A stretch of DNA of 64,000 bases, from the NCBI RefSeq assembly GCF_002113125.1, contig NZ_NEJP01000001.1, forward strand, positions 248,001-312,000. The letters run 5' to 3'. Below the pieces are notes generated by a model. That model had not been told where the DNA came from. It did no database searches and saw only the letters and a list, made by a program, of their open reading frames with translations. This document shows, in pieces, positions 1 to 7,666 of this stretch. The stretch's first letter is position 1; every line of letters starts with the position of its first letter. The DNA comes from Pseudomonas sp. B20(2017). Its GTDB lineage: Bacteria; Pseudomonadota; Gammaproteobacteria; Pseudomonadales; Pseudomonadaceae. The position numbers and the translations under genes are program-made.

Positions 1-37
1 GTCCCGCCGCCCGAATGTGGTAGCCAGCGCGGTCTAA
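1..37 (+). CDS. 3' end of an unidentified gene (partial)
   Basis: An open frame runs in from the left edge and ends in TAA at 35-37; its last residues read SRRPNVVASAV. A strong terminator follows 31 bases later, which supports a real gene end here. Too little is visible to name the product. Confidence 0.35.
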   Translation, partial: SRRPNVVASAV

Positions 38-68
38 GCTGAACACGACAACTTGATGCTTTCTTCGG

Positions 69-102
69 CGGGTGTGGCGTCGGTTGCCACACCCGTTTTT
101 TT
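69..102 (+). terminator. Rho-independent terminator of the left-edge gene
   Basis: Perfect 10-bp stem (CGGGTGTGGC / GCCACACCCG) with a 7-base loop, followed by seven T. It separates the partial gene at the edge from the MBL-fold gene. Confidence 0.85.
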
Positions 103-121
103 CGTCTGGAGAAAAGATTTG

Positions 122-847
122 ATGAAGATTGTTTCTCGCGATCAGTGGTTCGAAGTGCAAACCCTGAGCGACGGCATTCGGCTGATTCACGAGCCGTTCA
201 TCCGCCCGTTCTACCGCTGCAACCTGTGGCACGTTCAGGGGCGGGACAAGGATCTGCTGCTCGACAGCGGTTCGGGACTGGTGAGCCTGCGCGAACAACT
301 GCCGTGGCTCACCGAACGACCTTTGGTGGCGGTGGCCAGTCATTGCCATTTCGACCACATCGCCGGGCATCACGAGTTTGCTGAACGGCTGGTGCATCCC
401 GCCGAGGCGGACATTCTGGCAGCGCCGGATGGCGAGAATGATCTGAGCCGGGCCTTCGTCGGCGACGACATGTTCGAGGCGCACCCGGATTGCCCGTTGT
501 GCTACGCCGAATACCGGGTCAAGGCCGCGCCGGCCACCGGTTTTGTCGAGGACGGCGATGTGCTGGACCTGGGCAACCGCACGTTGCAGGTGTTGCACAC
601 GCCGGGGCATTCACCGGGCGGGATCAGCCTCTACGAAGCGGCCACGGAAACCCTGTTCAGCGGCGACATCATTTACGACGGCCCGCTGATTGAAGACGCC
701 TACCACTCCAACCTCGACGACTACGCCGCCAGCCTGCGCCGTTTGCAGCGATTGAAAATCCGCACGGTGCATGGCGGACACTTCGGCAGTTTTTCCGGAG
801 CGCATCTGCGCGGGATGATTGACGAATGGTTGCGCCAGCACGCCTGA
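122..847 (+). CDS. MBL-fold metallo-hydrolase
   Basis: Metallo-beta-lactamase-fold hydrolase of 241 residues, probably a cytoplasmic metal-dependent hydrolase of unknown substrate. The signature HCHFDH (about residues 74-79) supplies the first metal ligands; further ligands are visible in HTPGH, in SGDII and in the C-terminal VHGGH. I chose the ATG at 122 because GGAGAAAAG lies just upstream and the family motif order starts soon after; the earlier in-frame ATG at 53 would put the start inside the preceding terminator. No signal peptide is visible. The broad family includes glyoxalase II and thioesterase-like enzymes, so the reaction cannot be told from sequence alone. It is followed 44 bases later by an ACP-like gene on the same strand, so the two may share a transcript. 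Confidence 0.85.
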   Translation: MKIVSRDQWFEVQTLSDGIRLIHEPFIRPFYRCNLWHVQGRDKDLLLDSGSGLVSLREQLPWLTERPLVAVASHCHFDHIAGHHEFAERLVHPAEADILAAPDGENDLSRAFVGDDMFEAHPDCPLCYAEYRVKAAPATGFVEDGDVLDLGNRTLQVLHTPGHSPGGISLYEAATETLFSGDIIYDGPLIEDAYHSNLDDYAASLRRLQRLKIRTVHGGHFGSFSGAHLRGMIDEWLRQHA

Positions 848-891
848 GGCCTGCTGTACTCCAGTCAGACCAACCCTAATAAAGATCTGCC

Positions 892-1140
892 ATGAGAAGA
901 GCTGCCGTGCGTGCTGCCGTGCACCGGTTCATCCTGCGCCTGCTGGAAAATCGTGAATTCGACGACAACACCAGCCTCGCGCAGCTGGGGCTGGAAAAAG
1001 CGGATATCGAGGATCTGATCTTCCATCTGGAAGATGAATTCGGACTGACGGCCTTCACCGCCGAAGAGGACCGGATGCTCAAGACCGCGAAAACCGCGAA
1101 TGACCTGAGCCGGTTTCTGATGGAAATCGGGCGTCACTGA
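892..1140 (+). CDS. Acyl-carrier-protein-like protein lacking the phosphopantetheine serine
   Basis: An 82-residue acidic, mostly helical protein. Its middle (LGLEKADIEDL, then LEDEFGL) aligns by eye with the ACP signature LGADSLD-x-VEL and its LEEEFD helix. In a normal ACP the serine carries 4'-phosphopantetheine; here the aligned position is Lys36, within EKAD. If the alignment is right, the protein cannot carry an acyl chain and may act as a structural or regulatory ACP mimic. The start codon ATG 892 has only a weak upstream purine stretch, and GTG codons shortly downstream are alternatives. It follows the MBL-fold hydrolase gene closely. The ACP-like fold is an inference from the pattern of residues, not from a search. 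Confidence 0.6.
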   Translation: MRRAAVRAAVHRFILRLLENREFDDNTSLAQLGLEKADIEDLIFHLEDEFGLTAFTAEEDRMLKTAKTANDLSRFLMEIGRH

Positions 1141-1148
1141 AAAAACAA

Positions 1149-1197
1149 AAGATCGCCCCGGTCGCCACTCCATGGAATGGCAACCGGGTGCGATCTT
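1149..1197. terminator. Long hairpin between convergent genes
   Basis: Imperfect palindrome whose arms AGATCGC and GCGATCT enclose a second stem (CGGT-GCC / GGC-ACCG). It lies between the ACP-like gene and the oppositely oriented PA1414-like gene, so it may terminate both. Confidence 0.6.
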
Positions 1198-1234
1198 CTG
1201 TCGTTTAAATCCTTTGATCCTTCAAAGCGGGGCA

Positions 1235-1363
1235 TTACCGCCGACGTGGCTGACGCCGACGCTGTTCGTCATCGGTGCGAATCGGGACCGGTTGCAGAGG
1301 CGGTTCGATCAAGCCGAGGGCAACACCCAAATCGTGCAGCCAGTTTTGAATTTTCTCTTTCAT
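1235..1363 (-). CDS. PA1414-family small protein
   Basis: A 42-residue basic-tailed protein starting MKEKIQNWLHDLGVALG and containing IEPPLQPVP, then an Arg-rich C-terminus. From memory this matches the Pseudomonas PA1414 family of very short conserved proteins, linked in P. aeruginosa to low-oxygen expression and to the small RNA SicX encoded at the same locus; that link is recalled, not verified here. I chose the ATG at 1363 because AAGGGGG sits 7-8 bases upstream; an ATG two codons earlier (1369) is the alternative. A TATTAT box lies 60 bases upstream and an ANR-like half site further up. It converges on the ACP-like gene. The molecular function of the peptide is unknown. Confidence 0.75.
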   Translation of the reverse strand: MKEKIQNWLHDLGVALGLIEPPLQPVPIRTDDEQRRRQPRRR

Positions 1364-1422
1364 CGTCATGCCCCCTTCAGGGTGGTGCTGAGCGTCCGGA
1401 ATTCTGAGGCCGCTTCGCACTG

Positions 1423-1494
1423 ATAATAGTCCGAAGTCCTACGCAATGCTCGGCCAAATCCGCAATGATCTGTTACTGGATTGATCAGAATCCC
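1423..1494 (-). promoter_or_regulatory. Possible promoter with ANR-like half site for the PA1414-like gene
   Basis: On the minus strand TATTAT (1428-1423) could be a -10 box. Further upstream, 1481-1494 reads (plus strand) TTGATCAGAATCCC, which keeps one full TTGAT arm and three of five bases of the other arm of the FNR/ANR consensus TTGAT-N4-ATCAA. The distance (about -70) is longer than the usual -41.5, so the assignment is weak. Confidence 0.25.
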
Positions 1495-1505
1495 TGACCG
1501 ATCGT

Positions 1506-2399
1506 TCAAGCTGTTTCCCGCACATCTTCGCCAGCCACGGGATAGAGCGCCTGCTGCTGTTCAATCCATGCATTGAGATTGGCGCCGACCATGCCCCGAC
1601 GCCACATGAGCCATGTTGTCGCACTGGCAAAAGGCTCGGCCAACGGATGCACCGCCACGCTTTCGCGCCCCGGCAGACTGGCGAGCATCGACTCCGACAT
1701 CAGTGCCACACCGCTGCCGGCAATCACACAGGCGAGCATGCCCTGATAGGACTCGATCTCCATCGCCCGGCCCATCGCTGCCTGATAGTGGGCGAACCAC
1801 GCTTCTAGCCGCGCACGATAGGCGCAGCCATGACGGAAGGTGAACACCGCCCGACCTTCGACATCCCTGGCGCTGCGTATCGGCGGGTGATCGGCCTCGC
1901 TGATCAGCACCAGCCGCTCGTTGCACAGCGGAACCCCGTCGATCCCGGCCAGTTGCGGCGGGCCATCCACCAGCGCCGCATCGAGACGCCCGGTGAGCAA
2001 CCCTTCCAGCAACTCGCCACTGGGCCCGGACTGCACCTGAAGATTCACCGCCGGATATTGCTTGTGATACCGCGCCAGCAGCGCCGGCAAATGGATCGCC
2101 GCCGTGCTGTACAGCGTGCCGAGCACGAAATCCCCCGCCGGTTGCCCGCCCATCACCGCTGCACTGGCCTGATCACGCAGGGCGAACAGTTTGCCGGTGT
2201 AGTCCAGCAGGACTTTTCCCGCAGGCGACAGCTGCAAACGTTGACGCTCACGGACGAACAGTTCGACGCCCAGTTGCTCCTCCAGCTGTTTAAGCCGGGT
2301 CGACAGGTTTGATGGCACGCGGTGCAAACGTTCGGCGGCGCGGGTGATCGAGCCCTCCTCCGCCACGGCCTGGAAGATCCGCAACTGGCTGAACTCCAC
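1506..2399 (-). CDS. LysR-type transcriptional regulator, PtrR/YneJ-like
   Basis: A LysR regulator of 297 residues with an N-terminal winged helix (FSQLRIFQAVAEEGSITRAA, residues 3-22; recognition helix around RVPSNLSTRLKQLE) and a periplasmic-binding-type effector domain from about residue 90. By memory it closely resembles E. coli PtrR (YneJ), the putrescine-utilisation regulator, sharing stretches such as HRVPSNL, QRLQLSPAG, YQGMLACVIAGSG and TTWLMWRRG. It is divergent from an MFS transporter gene 104 bases away, the classic LysR arrangement, so it probably controls that transporter. Whether putrescine is the effector is not shown, because no polyamine catabolic genes lie nearby. Confidence 0.85.
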   Translation of the reverse strand: MEFSQLRIFQAVAEEGSITRAAERLHRVPSNLSTRLKQLEEQLGVELFVRERQRLQLSPAGKVLLDYTGKLFALRDQASAAVMGGQPAGDFVLGTLYSTAAIHLPALLARYHKQYPAVNLQVQSGPSGELLEGLLTGRLDAALVDGPPQLAGIDGVPLCNERLVLISEADHPPIRSARDVEGRAVFTFRHGCAYRARLEAWFAHYQAAMGRAMEIESYQGMLACVIAGSGVALMSESMLASLPGRESVAVHPLAEPFASATTWLMWRRGMVGANLNAWIEQQQALYPVAGEDVRETA

Positions 2400-2503
2400 A
2401 ACCTTTCTCCTGAACAGAACAAGTTACTCACTATTATTCAATTTTAAAGAAAGTCAATCAGTCCTAGCCTGACGGTCATTGAACCTCCAACGGAATTCAG
2501 ACC

Positions 2504-3685
2504 ATGTCACCGCTGATTCGCTTATCCGCCTGTTTCATTGCCCTGATGATGGCCATGGGCATCGGGCGTTTCGCCCTCACCCCGCAACTGCCGCACCTGC
2601 TCAGCGAAGGGCAGATCGACCTGACCGGCGCCGGTCTGATTGCGGCGGCCAACTACCTCGGTTATCTGCTCGGCGCGGTGGATGCGATGTTTTCCCGCCG
2701 GCCGGATCAGGCGCAGCGGCGCCTGCATGGCGGTCTGTGGTTGTGTGTATTGCTGACGCTGGCGTCGTTCTGGGCCAACGGTTTCTGGTCGCACCTGCTG
2801 CTGCGCTTCGGCACCGGAGTGGCGAGCGCCTGGGTGCTGGTGATGATTACTGCGTTGAGTCAGCCGCTGGCTGCGGCGGCGGGTCGTCCACGTCTGGGAG
2901 CGCTTGTGTTTGCCGGTCCGGGACTGGGGATTTTTCTGACGGGGCTGCTGGCGTTGTTCTCACATCTGGCGCAGCAGACTTCCGCCACCCTGTGGCTGAT
3001 CTACGCCGCCGTGGCGCTGGTGATGTTGCTGGGGATCGTGCGGATCCTGCCGCAACCGGGCGTCGGTGTGCCGGCCACACCGACTGCGGTCGGTTCGTCC
3101 AATCGTGGCATAGGGCGTTTAGCGATTGTTTATGCGTTGTACGGTGTGGGCTACATCATCCCCGCCACGTTCCTGTCGCAGATGGCCAACGCGCAGTTTC
3201 ACGGGCCATGGCAGGCCGATCTGTTCTGGCCCTGCTTCGGCCTGGGCGCAGCGATTGGCGTATTGCTGGTGAGCTTGCGTCGGCATGATTCGCAAACCAC
3301 CCGGCACTGGTTGATGGCGACGTTGTGGCTGCAGGCTGCCGGGGTGTTCGCTTGCCTGCTGGGCAGCGGCCTCGGCCTGGCACTGGGCGTGATCCTGTGC
3401 GGCACGCCGTTCCTGGCCTGCATGCAACTGGTGATGCAACGCTCCCGGGAACTGGCGCCCCACGACACCCAGCGCAACGCCGGCCTGCTCACCGCATGCT
3501 TCGCCATCGGCCAGCTCAGCGGGCCGTTGTTGGCGGCGGTCAGCAGCCATTTCAGCGGTGGCCTGCAACCGGCGCTGGTGATTGCCGGCAGCGGCCTGCT
3601 GATTGCCGGCGGTCTGGCGTGCAAATCGGTTACGGCTGACCGAGCGCCTTGCGCAAACGCCGACGCACCCACTGTTCCGCGCTGA
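2504..3685 (+). CDS. YbfB/YjiJ-family MFS transporter
   Basis: A 393-residue inner-membrane protein with about twelve hydrophobic segments and the pattern of the YbfB/YjiJ branch of the major facilitator superfamily: MAMGIGRFALTPQLP in the first helix region and YALYGVGYIIPATFLSQM near the start of the second half. Substrates of this branch are poorly known. The gene is divergent from the PtrR-like LysR gene, which is likely its regulator. Its last 56 bases overlap the 3' end of the convergent DMT exporter gene, so the two transcripts are antisense over that stretch. Confidence 0.85.
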   Translation: MSPLIRLSACFIALMMAMGIGRFALTPQLPHLLSEGQIDLTGAGLIAAANYLGYLLGAVDAMFSRRPDQAQRRLHGGLWLCVLLTLASFWANGFWSHLLLRFGTGVASAWVLVMITALSQPLAAAAGRPRLGALVFAGPGLGIFLTGLLALFSHLAQQTSATLWLIYAAVALVMLLGIVRILPQPGVGVPATPTAVGSSNRGIGRLAIVYALYGVGYIIPATFLSQMANAQFHGPWQADLFWPCFGLGAAIGVLLVSLRRHDSQTTRHWLMATLWLQAAGVFACLLGSGLGLALGVILCGTPFLACMQLVMQRSRELAPHDTQRNAGLLTACFAIGQLSGPLLAAVSSHFSGGLQPALVIAGSGLLIAGGLACKSVTADRAPCANADAPTVPR

Positions 3686-4562
3686 CGAAAGTGATGCCGA
3701 GCAACACCAGCACGGCACCGATAACGAAGTTCAGGCTCAACTCTTCGCCGAGCAGGACCACGCCGAAGGTCACGCCGAACAACGGCGTCATGAAGGAGAA
3801 CACCGCGAGGTTGGCCGCCAGATAACGGCGCAGCAGCCAGAACCAGGTCAGGTAGCTGAAGAACGACACCACCAGCCCCTGGAACAGCACGCTGCCCACC
3901 GCCACGACGGTCAGGCTGACGTGGGTGATCTGGCCGCTGAGCAGTGCGATCAGCAACAGGCCGATGAAACCGACGATCAGTTGATAGAACAGGGTCAGGG
4001 TTACAGGCGCTTCCGACAGGCGCGAGGCGCGCACCACCACGGTGGTCGCGCCCCAACTGGCACCGGCCAGCACGCCGAGGGCATCGCCCATCAACATGCG
4101 GCGGTCGAGGTTGTCCCACGACACGCCGCCGGCAAACGCGACGGCAATGCCGACGAACGCGAGGAAGATCCCCAGCCATTGCACCGGCCGCAGGCGCTCG
4201 CTGGGCAACAGAAAATGCACACCCAGTGCGGTGAAGATCGGTGCGGTGTAGAGGAACACCGACATATGCGCCGCCGTGGTCAACTGCAAGCCTTCGGAAA
4301 TGAACAGGAACTCGAGCCCGAACAAGGCACCGGCCAGCAAGCCGCCGCGCCATGTGGCCCCGACCTGATCCCAGCCGCCCTTCCAGCAGATCAGCAATCC
4401 CACCAGCAACGCGGAAATCCCCGACCGCCCCGCCGCCTGCATCACCGGCGCAATGTCGGTCGCCGCCCACTTGATCATCACTTGCTGCACGCCCCAGATC
4501 AGGCACAGGCCGATCATCACTTGCAGGGCAAAACCGTCGGCGCTGCGCCGATCGGCGCTCAC
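3630..4562 (-). CDS. EamA-domain DMT-family transporter
   Basis: An inner-membrane protein of about 310 residues with ten predicted membrane segments and two EamA repeats (drug/metabolite transporter superfamily), typical of amino-acid or metabolite exporters. I chose GTG at 4562 because GAGG lies 7 bases upstream; the longer open frame reaching 4613 starts inside a terminator-like hairpin. Upstream on the same strand are a 12-codon reading frame with a good ribosome site and a Rho-independent terminator, a layout that suggests transcription attenuation (see the separate entries). The substrate is not determined. The 3' end overlaps the convergent MFS gene. Confidence 0.85.
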   Translation of the reverse strand: MSADRRSADGFALQVMIGLCLIWGVQQVMIKWAATDIAPVMQAAGRSGISALLVGLLICWKGGWDQVGATWRGGLLAGALFGLEFLFISEGLQLTTAAHMSVFLYTAPIFTALGVHFLLPSERLRPVQWLGIFLAFVGIAVAFAGGVSWDNLDRRMLMGDALGVLAGASWGATTVVVRASRLSEAPVTLTLFYQLIVGFIGLLLIALLSGQITHVSLTVVAVGSVLFQGLVVSFFSYLTWFWLLRRYLAANLAVFSFMTPLFGVTFGVVLLGEELSLNFVIGAVLVLLGITFVSAEQWVRRRLRKALGQP

Positions 4563-4604
4563 CGTAATACCTCGAACACACACGACATGGCAGTTTTTCC
4601 AATG

Positions 4605-4636
4605 GTCAAACAAAGCCCCGGCTCTGTGTCCGGGGC
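4605..4636 (-). terminator. Terminator upstream of the DMT exporter (possible attenuator)
   Basis: On the minus strand GCCCCGG - 8-base loop - CCGGGGC is followed by CTTTGTTTG. It lies between the 12-codon frame (4657-4695) and the exporter start (4562), the position expected of an attenuator. Alternatively it could simply end a transcript from the upstream DUF2177 gene. Confidence 0.7.
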
Positions 4637-4656
4637 GAAAAGTAGTGAGTGGATTA

Positions 4657-4695
4657 TTAACCAGTCAGCCAGAAAAAGCCGTCTGGAAAAGACAT
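4657..4695 (-). CDS. Candidate leader peptide of the DMT exporter
   Basis: A 12-codon frame reading MSFPDGFFWLTG and ending in tandem stops TAATAA. AGGAG lies 6 bases before the ATG, a better ribosome site than many genes here have. Three Phe codons and one Trp codon crowd a short peptide, as in amino-acid-sensing leaders. A terminator starts about 20 bases after the stop and the exporter gene follows. Within the frame CCAGA and TCTGG can pair, and GGCTGAC can pair with GTCAGCC upstream of the frame. I could not find a clean antiterminator pairing to the terminator arm, nor a convincing promoter, so attenuation is an inference from layout. Confidence 0.5.
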   Translation of the reverse strand: MSFPDGFFWLTG

Positions 4696-4745
4696 TAGAA
4701 TCTCCTGAAGCGTCAGTGGTGGTTGGCTGACGGCTGCGCCGTCAA

Positions 4746-4807
4746 TCGCGAGCAGGCTCGCTCCCACGTGGGATCGCATTTCACTGTGGGACCGAGCCTG
4801 CTCGCGA
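4746..4807. repeat. REPIN (inverted pair of REP sequences)
   Basis: Two copies of the GTGGGAGCGAGC-type REP in opposite orientation with a very short spacer. It sits between the DUF2177 gene and the exporter leader. Confidence 0.85.
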
Positions 4808-4830
4808 TGACTCAGTTCAGGCAACAAACA

Positions 4831-5235
4831 TTATCCGGCGGATTGACCGAATCTTGTGGCCACCATCCATCCCACCGTACAGGCGATCGCCGTCGCAAAC
4901 GTACCCCACGCCCAGTCAATCAGAGACAACTGCGCCGGCCAGCCTCGCAGCGTCGCCCAATTGGTCAGGTCATAAGTGCCGTAAGCCACCAGCCCGAGAA
5001 ACCCGCCCATAAGTGCAGCGCGCTGCCAGCTCATCGCCGGCAACACCACAAACGCCACACATCCGAAAACATACAGGCAATAAAAAACCGCTGCCGGCAC
5101 CAGCAACGGTTTTTCAAGCATCAGCGAACCGAGCCGGTCGCGATAGGTCTGCGCCATCAGGACGCCGAGCCAGAGCCCGTCGAGCAGAAGAAACGTCACC
5201 AGTGTGGCAACGTAGGCAATCAGTACTTTTTTCAT
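4831..5235 (-). CDS. DUF2177-family membrane protein
   Basis: A small integral membrane protein of 134 residues with four hydrophobic segments, starting MKKVLIAYVATLVTFLLLDG and containing the LDGLWLGVLM and YDLTNWATLRGWP stretches typical of the DUF2177 family. Function is unknown. I chose the ATG at 5235, preceded by GAGG at 8 bases, over an upstream in-frame ATG at 5277. It lies 45 bases downstream of the CvfB gene on the same strand and may be co-transcribed with it. Confidence 0.8.
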   Translation of the reverse strand: MKKVLIAYVATLVTFLLLDGLWLGVLMAQTYRDRLGSLMLEKPLLVPAAVFYCLYVFGCVAFVVLPAMSWQRAALMGGFLGLVAYGTYDLTNWATLRGWPAQLSLIDWAWGTFATAIACTVGWMVATRFGQSAG

Positions 5236-5280
5236 TCGCCCGACCTCAAATGAGCCCATGCAAGATGGGCCACGCAAGGC

Positions 5281-6117
5281 TCAGGTTAGTTCAATGCGAT
5301 CCGCATGAATGACAATCTGGCCGTTCTTGTACAACGCACCGATGGCCTTCTTGAAGTTGCCCTTGCTGACACCGAACAGACTGCTGATCAGCGCCGGATC
5401 ACTCTTGTCGCTGACCGCCAGGGTGCCGTTGCTTTCGCGCAACCTGGCGAGGATCTTCGAGTTCAGGCTGCTGGCCGCTTCCTGCCCCACCGGTTGCAGG
5501 CTCAGGCTGATCTTGCCGTCGGCGCGCACTTCCTTGATGAAACCCTTCTCGCGCATGCCGGCACGCATGAACTTGAAGATTTCATTCTTGTGAATCAAGC
5601 CCCAGTGCTTGTTGTTGATGATCGCCTTGAAACCCATGTCGGTGGCTTCAGCCACCAGCAGATCGACTTCCTGGCCCGCGCTGTAGTTGGCCGGGGTCTT
5701 GTCCAGATAACGATCCAGGCGCGCGGTCGCGGTGATGCGGCGGGTGTGCTTGTCGAGGTAGGCATGCACCACGCAGTATTCGCCGGCGGTCATCTGGCGT
5801 TTTTCTTCGGAGTAAGGCAGCAGCAGATCCTTCGGCAAGCCCCAATCGAGGAACACACCGATGCTGTTGACTTCAACAACTTTTAAACTGGCAAATTCAC
5901 CGACCTGAACTTTTGGTTTTTCAGTGGTGGCAATAAGTTTGTCGTCACTGTCCAGATAAATGAAAACATTGAGCCAGTCTTCATCTTCGCTGGGAATATC
6001 TTTGGGGATATAACGGTTGGGCAAAAGAATTTCGCCGTCGGCACCGCCGTCCAGATATAAACCGAAGTTAGTGTGTTTAACCACTTGCAAACTGTTGTAA
6101 CGCCCGACTAAAGCCAT
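5281..6117 (-). CDS. cvfB: CvfB-like S1-domain RNA-binding protein
   Basis: About 278 residues with the CvfB architecture: successive S1-like domains (opening GRYNSLQVVKHTNFGLYLDG, a second around FASLKVVEVNSIGVFLDWG, a third around VDLLVAEATDMGFKAIINN) and a C-terminal winged helix (SLFGVSKGNFKKAIGALYKNG). Known CvfB proteins bind RNA and influence virulence-gene expression post-transcriptionally in Gram-positives; the role in Pseudomonas is not established. The start at 6117 has GAGGG 8 bases upstream; the longer frame starting at 6132 lacks one. Cytoplasmic. Confidence 0.85.
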   Translation of the reverse strand: MALVGRYNSLQVVKHTNFGLYLDGGADGEILLPNRYIPKDIPSEDEDWLNVFIYLDSDDKLIATTEKPKVQVGEFASLKVVEVNSIGVFLDWGLPKDLLLPYSEEKRQMTAGEYCVVHAYLDKHTRRITATARLDRYLDKTPANYSAGQEVDLLVAEATDMGFKAIINNKHWGLIHKNEIFKFMRAGMREKGFIKEVRADGKISLSLQPVGQEAASSLNSKILARLRESNGTLAVSDKSDPALISSLFGVSKGNFKKAIGALYKNGQIVIHADRIELT

Positions 6118-6475
6118 TTCCAATACCCTCATTGCGTGGGCGGCATTCTACCCGGTTTGCCGGGTTCGTTGCCCGTCAGATCGACGGGCCGGCTGAAAAT
6201 GTGCGCGAGGCCTTGATTTTGTTGATTTTCGCGTCTGGCGCGCGCCACTCGTCAGACCAGTGGGACGGGATTCGTGTGATTACGACGTGGCCCGGCATTC
6301 TGAAATCGAATAAATGTTGTTATTTAAAACAGCAGGTTAGCGGGATATTTCGAATAATTAATCAAGAATAATCCACCTGCACGCTGGGTTATCCGAGGGA
6401 TATTTACCAAGCAATTGTCAAGTTATTCCTGTACGATGCCTGGCCGAGTTACTTTTCTACAGGTTAATGGCCGCC
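6118..6475. other. Intergenic region, about 358 bases
   Basis: No gene that I can support. The stretch about 6300-6370 is clearly AT-rich compared with its surroundings and probably carries the promoters of the divergent cvfB and small-protein genes, but no single promoter stood out. Confidence 0.4.
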
Positions 6476-6655
6476 ATGCGTGTAAAAGCATCCACCAGCA
6501 AAGCAAAGCCAGCTCCAGCCGTTGAAACCAGCGAATCGATCAATGATCAGATCGCAGCGTTCCTCAAGTCTGGCGGCGAGATCCAGCAAATTGCCAAGGG
6601 CGTCAGCGGCCAGACGTTCGGCCCGTCCAAGCAGATCAGCCTGGGCAAGAAGTAA
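6476..6655 (+). CDS. Small basic conserved hypothetical protein
   Basis: A 59-residue soluble protein (62 if the ATG at 6467 is used). The N-terminus is a Lys/Ala/Pro-rich unstructured stretch, followed by an ordered part around INDQIAAFLKSGGEIQQIAKG and ending QISLGKK. I recognise it only as the type of short conserved protein common in Pseudomonas. Function unknown. The ATG at 6467 has AGG three bases upstream and the ATG at 6476 has it twelve bases upstream, so the start is uncertain. High GC at third codon positions supports coding. Confidence 0.6.
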   Translation: MRVKASTSKAKPAPAVETSESINDQIAAFLKSGGEIQQIAKGVSGQTFGPSKQISLGKK

Positions 6656-6872
6656 CACCCCGCAGCACACCAGTCCAAAGGCGCTTTGAGCTTCGAAGCG
6701 TCTGGACCGGATCCCTCGCAAGACCTCTCTCGCGTTTAATCAAACTCAACAAAACAACAGAAATCGACGAACGGCCCTCGATGCCGATCATTCGCCGGTA
6801 TCCTTGCACGCGTCTGGATCAAGCGTTTCAGCAGTCTTTATCGCACTGCGCTCGCTGCTCAAGGAGTGACGC

Positions 6873-7589
6873 ATGCTCAAATCTTCCCGTTTATTGCTTG
6901 TAGCCCTGCTGGCGAGCCCGGTGGCGCACGCGCAGATTTTCCAGCGCGAGCTCGGCGACTTCGACCTCAAGCTCGGCACCACGCCCAGCCGCAGCATGGC
7001 CCAGGGACTGGTCAAACCGTCGGCTGCCGGTTCGTTTCACGGCGGGCTGGATCTGAGTCACGACAGCGGCCTCTATGTCGGCCAGTACGCTCCGAGCATG
7101 GGCATCACGCCAGGCAAGAATCTCGAAATCGATTCCTACGTCGGCTTTAAACATCCCTTCGATCAGACCCTCGGCTACGAAGTCGGGATGATCCATTACA
7201 GCTATCCCAAGGTCGACACCCTCGACAGTCAGGAACTCTTCGGTGGCCTGACTCTGCTCGGCAGCCGTTTCGGCATCGCACTGAGCAACGATCCGGATAA
7301 ACAGAACAACACCCTGTTTGCCGACCTCGGCGGCAATCAGCCGTTCGGCATCGGAATCAGCATGAAATACACCACCCATCAGCTCAATACGCCGGTCTCG
7401 GTGGATGGCGGTTATGTCAGCAGTTTTACCGATTGGTCGGTGAAATTTTCGCGCCCGGTGATGGGCATCGACCTCGACCTGATCTACAGCAACTCCAGCC
7501 TCAGCGGCAGCGATTGCTCGGCCTATTCCGGGCATAACAGCCAGTGCGACGGGCTGGTGACGCTCAAGGCCGAACGCGCGTTCTATTGA
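6873..7589 (+). CDS. TorF-family putative outer-membrane porin
   Basis: A 238-residue exported protein: a signal peptide (MLKSSRLLLVALLASPVAHA) followed by alternating aromatic/polar strands typical of a small beta-barrel. The repeated pattern GGLDLSHDSGLYVGQY, DSYVGFKHPF, GYEVGMIHYSYP matches the TIGR02001/TorF putative porin family. Ligand or solute unknown. AAGGAG is 7 bases before the ATG. The next gene on the same strand, a lipoprotein gene, starts 77 bases later. Confidence 0.8.
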   Translation: MLKSSRLLLVALLASPVAHAQIFQRELGDFDLKLGTTPSRSMAQGLVKPSAAGSFHGGLDLSHDSGLYVGQYAPSMGITPGKNLEIDSYVGFKHPFDQTLGYEVGMIHYSYPKVDTLDSQELFGGLTLLGSRFGIALSNDPDKQNNTLFADLGGNQPFGIGISMKYTTHQLNTPVSVDGGYVSSFTDWSVKFSRPVMGIDLDLIYSNSSLSGSDCSAYSGHNSQCDGLVTLKAERAFY

Positions 7590-7666
7590 TTGGCTGAACT
7601 GCCGGGTCCATCCTGCGTTCACATGAGAATCAGACCTCGAAGCCAGGCTCACGCAAGGATTCGCCC

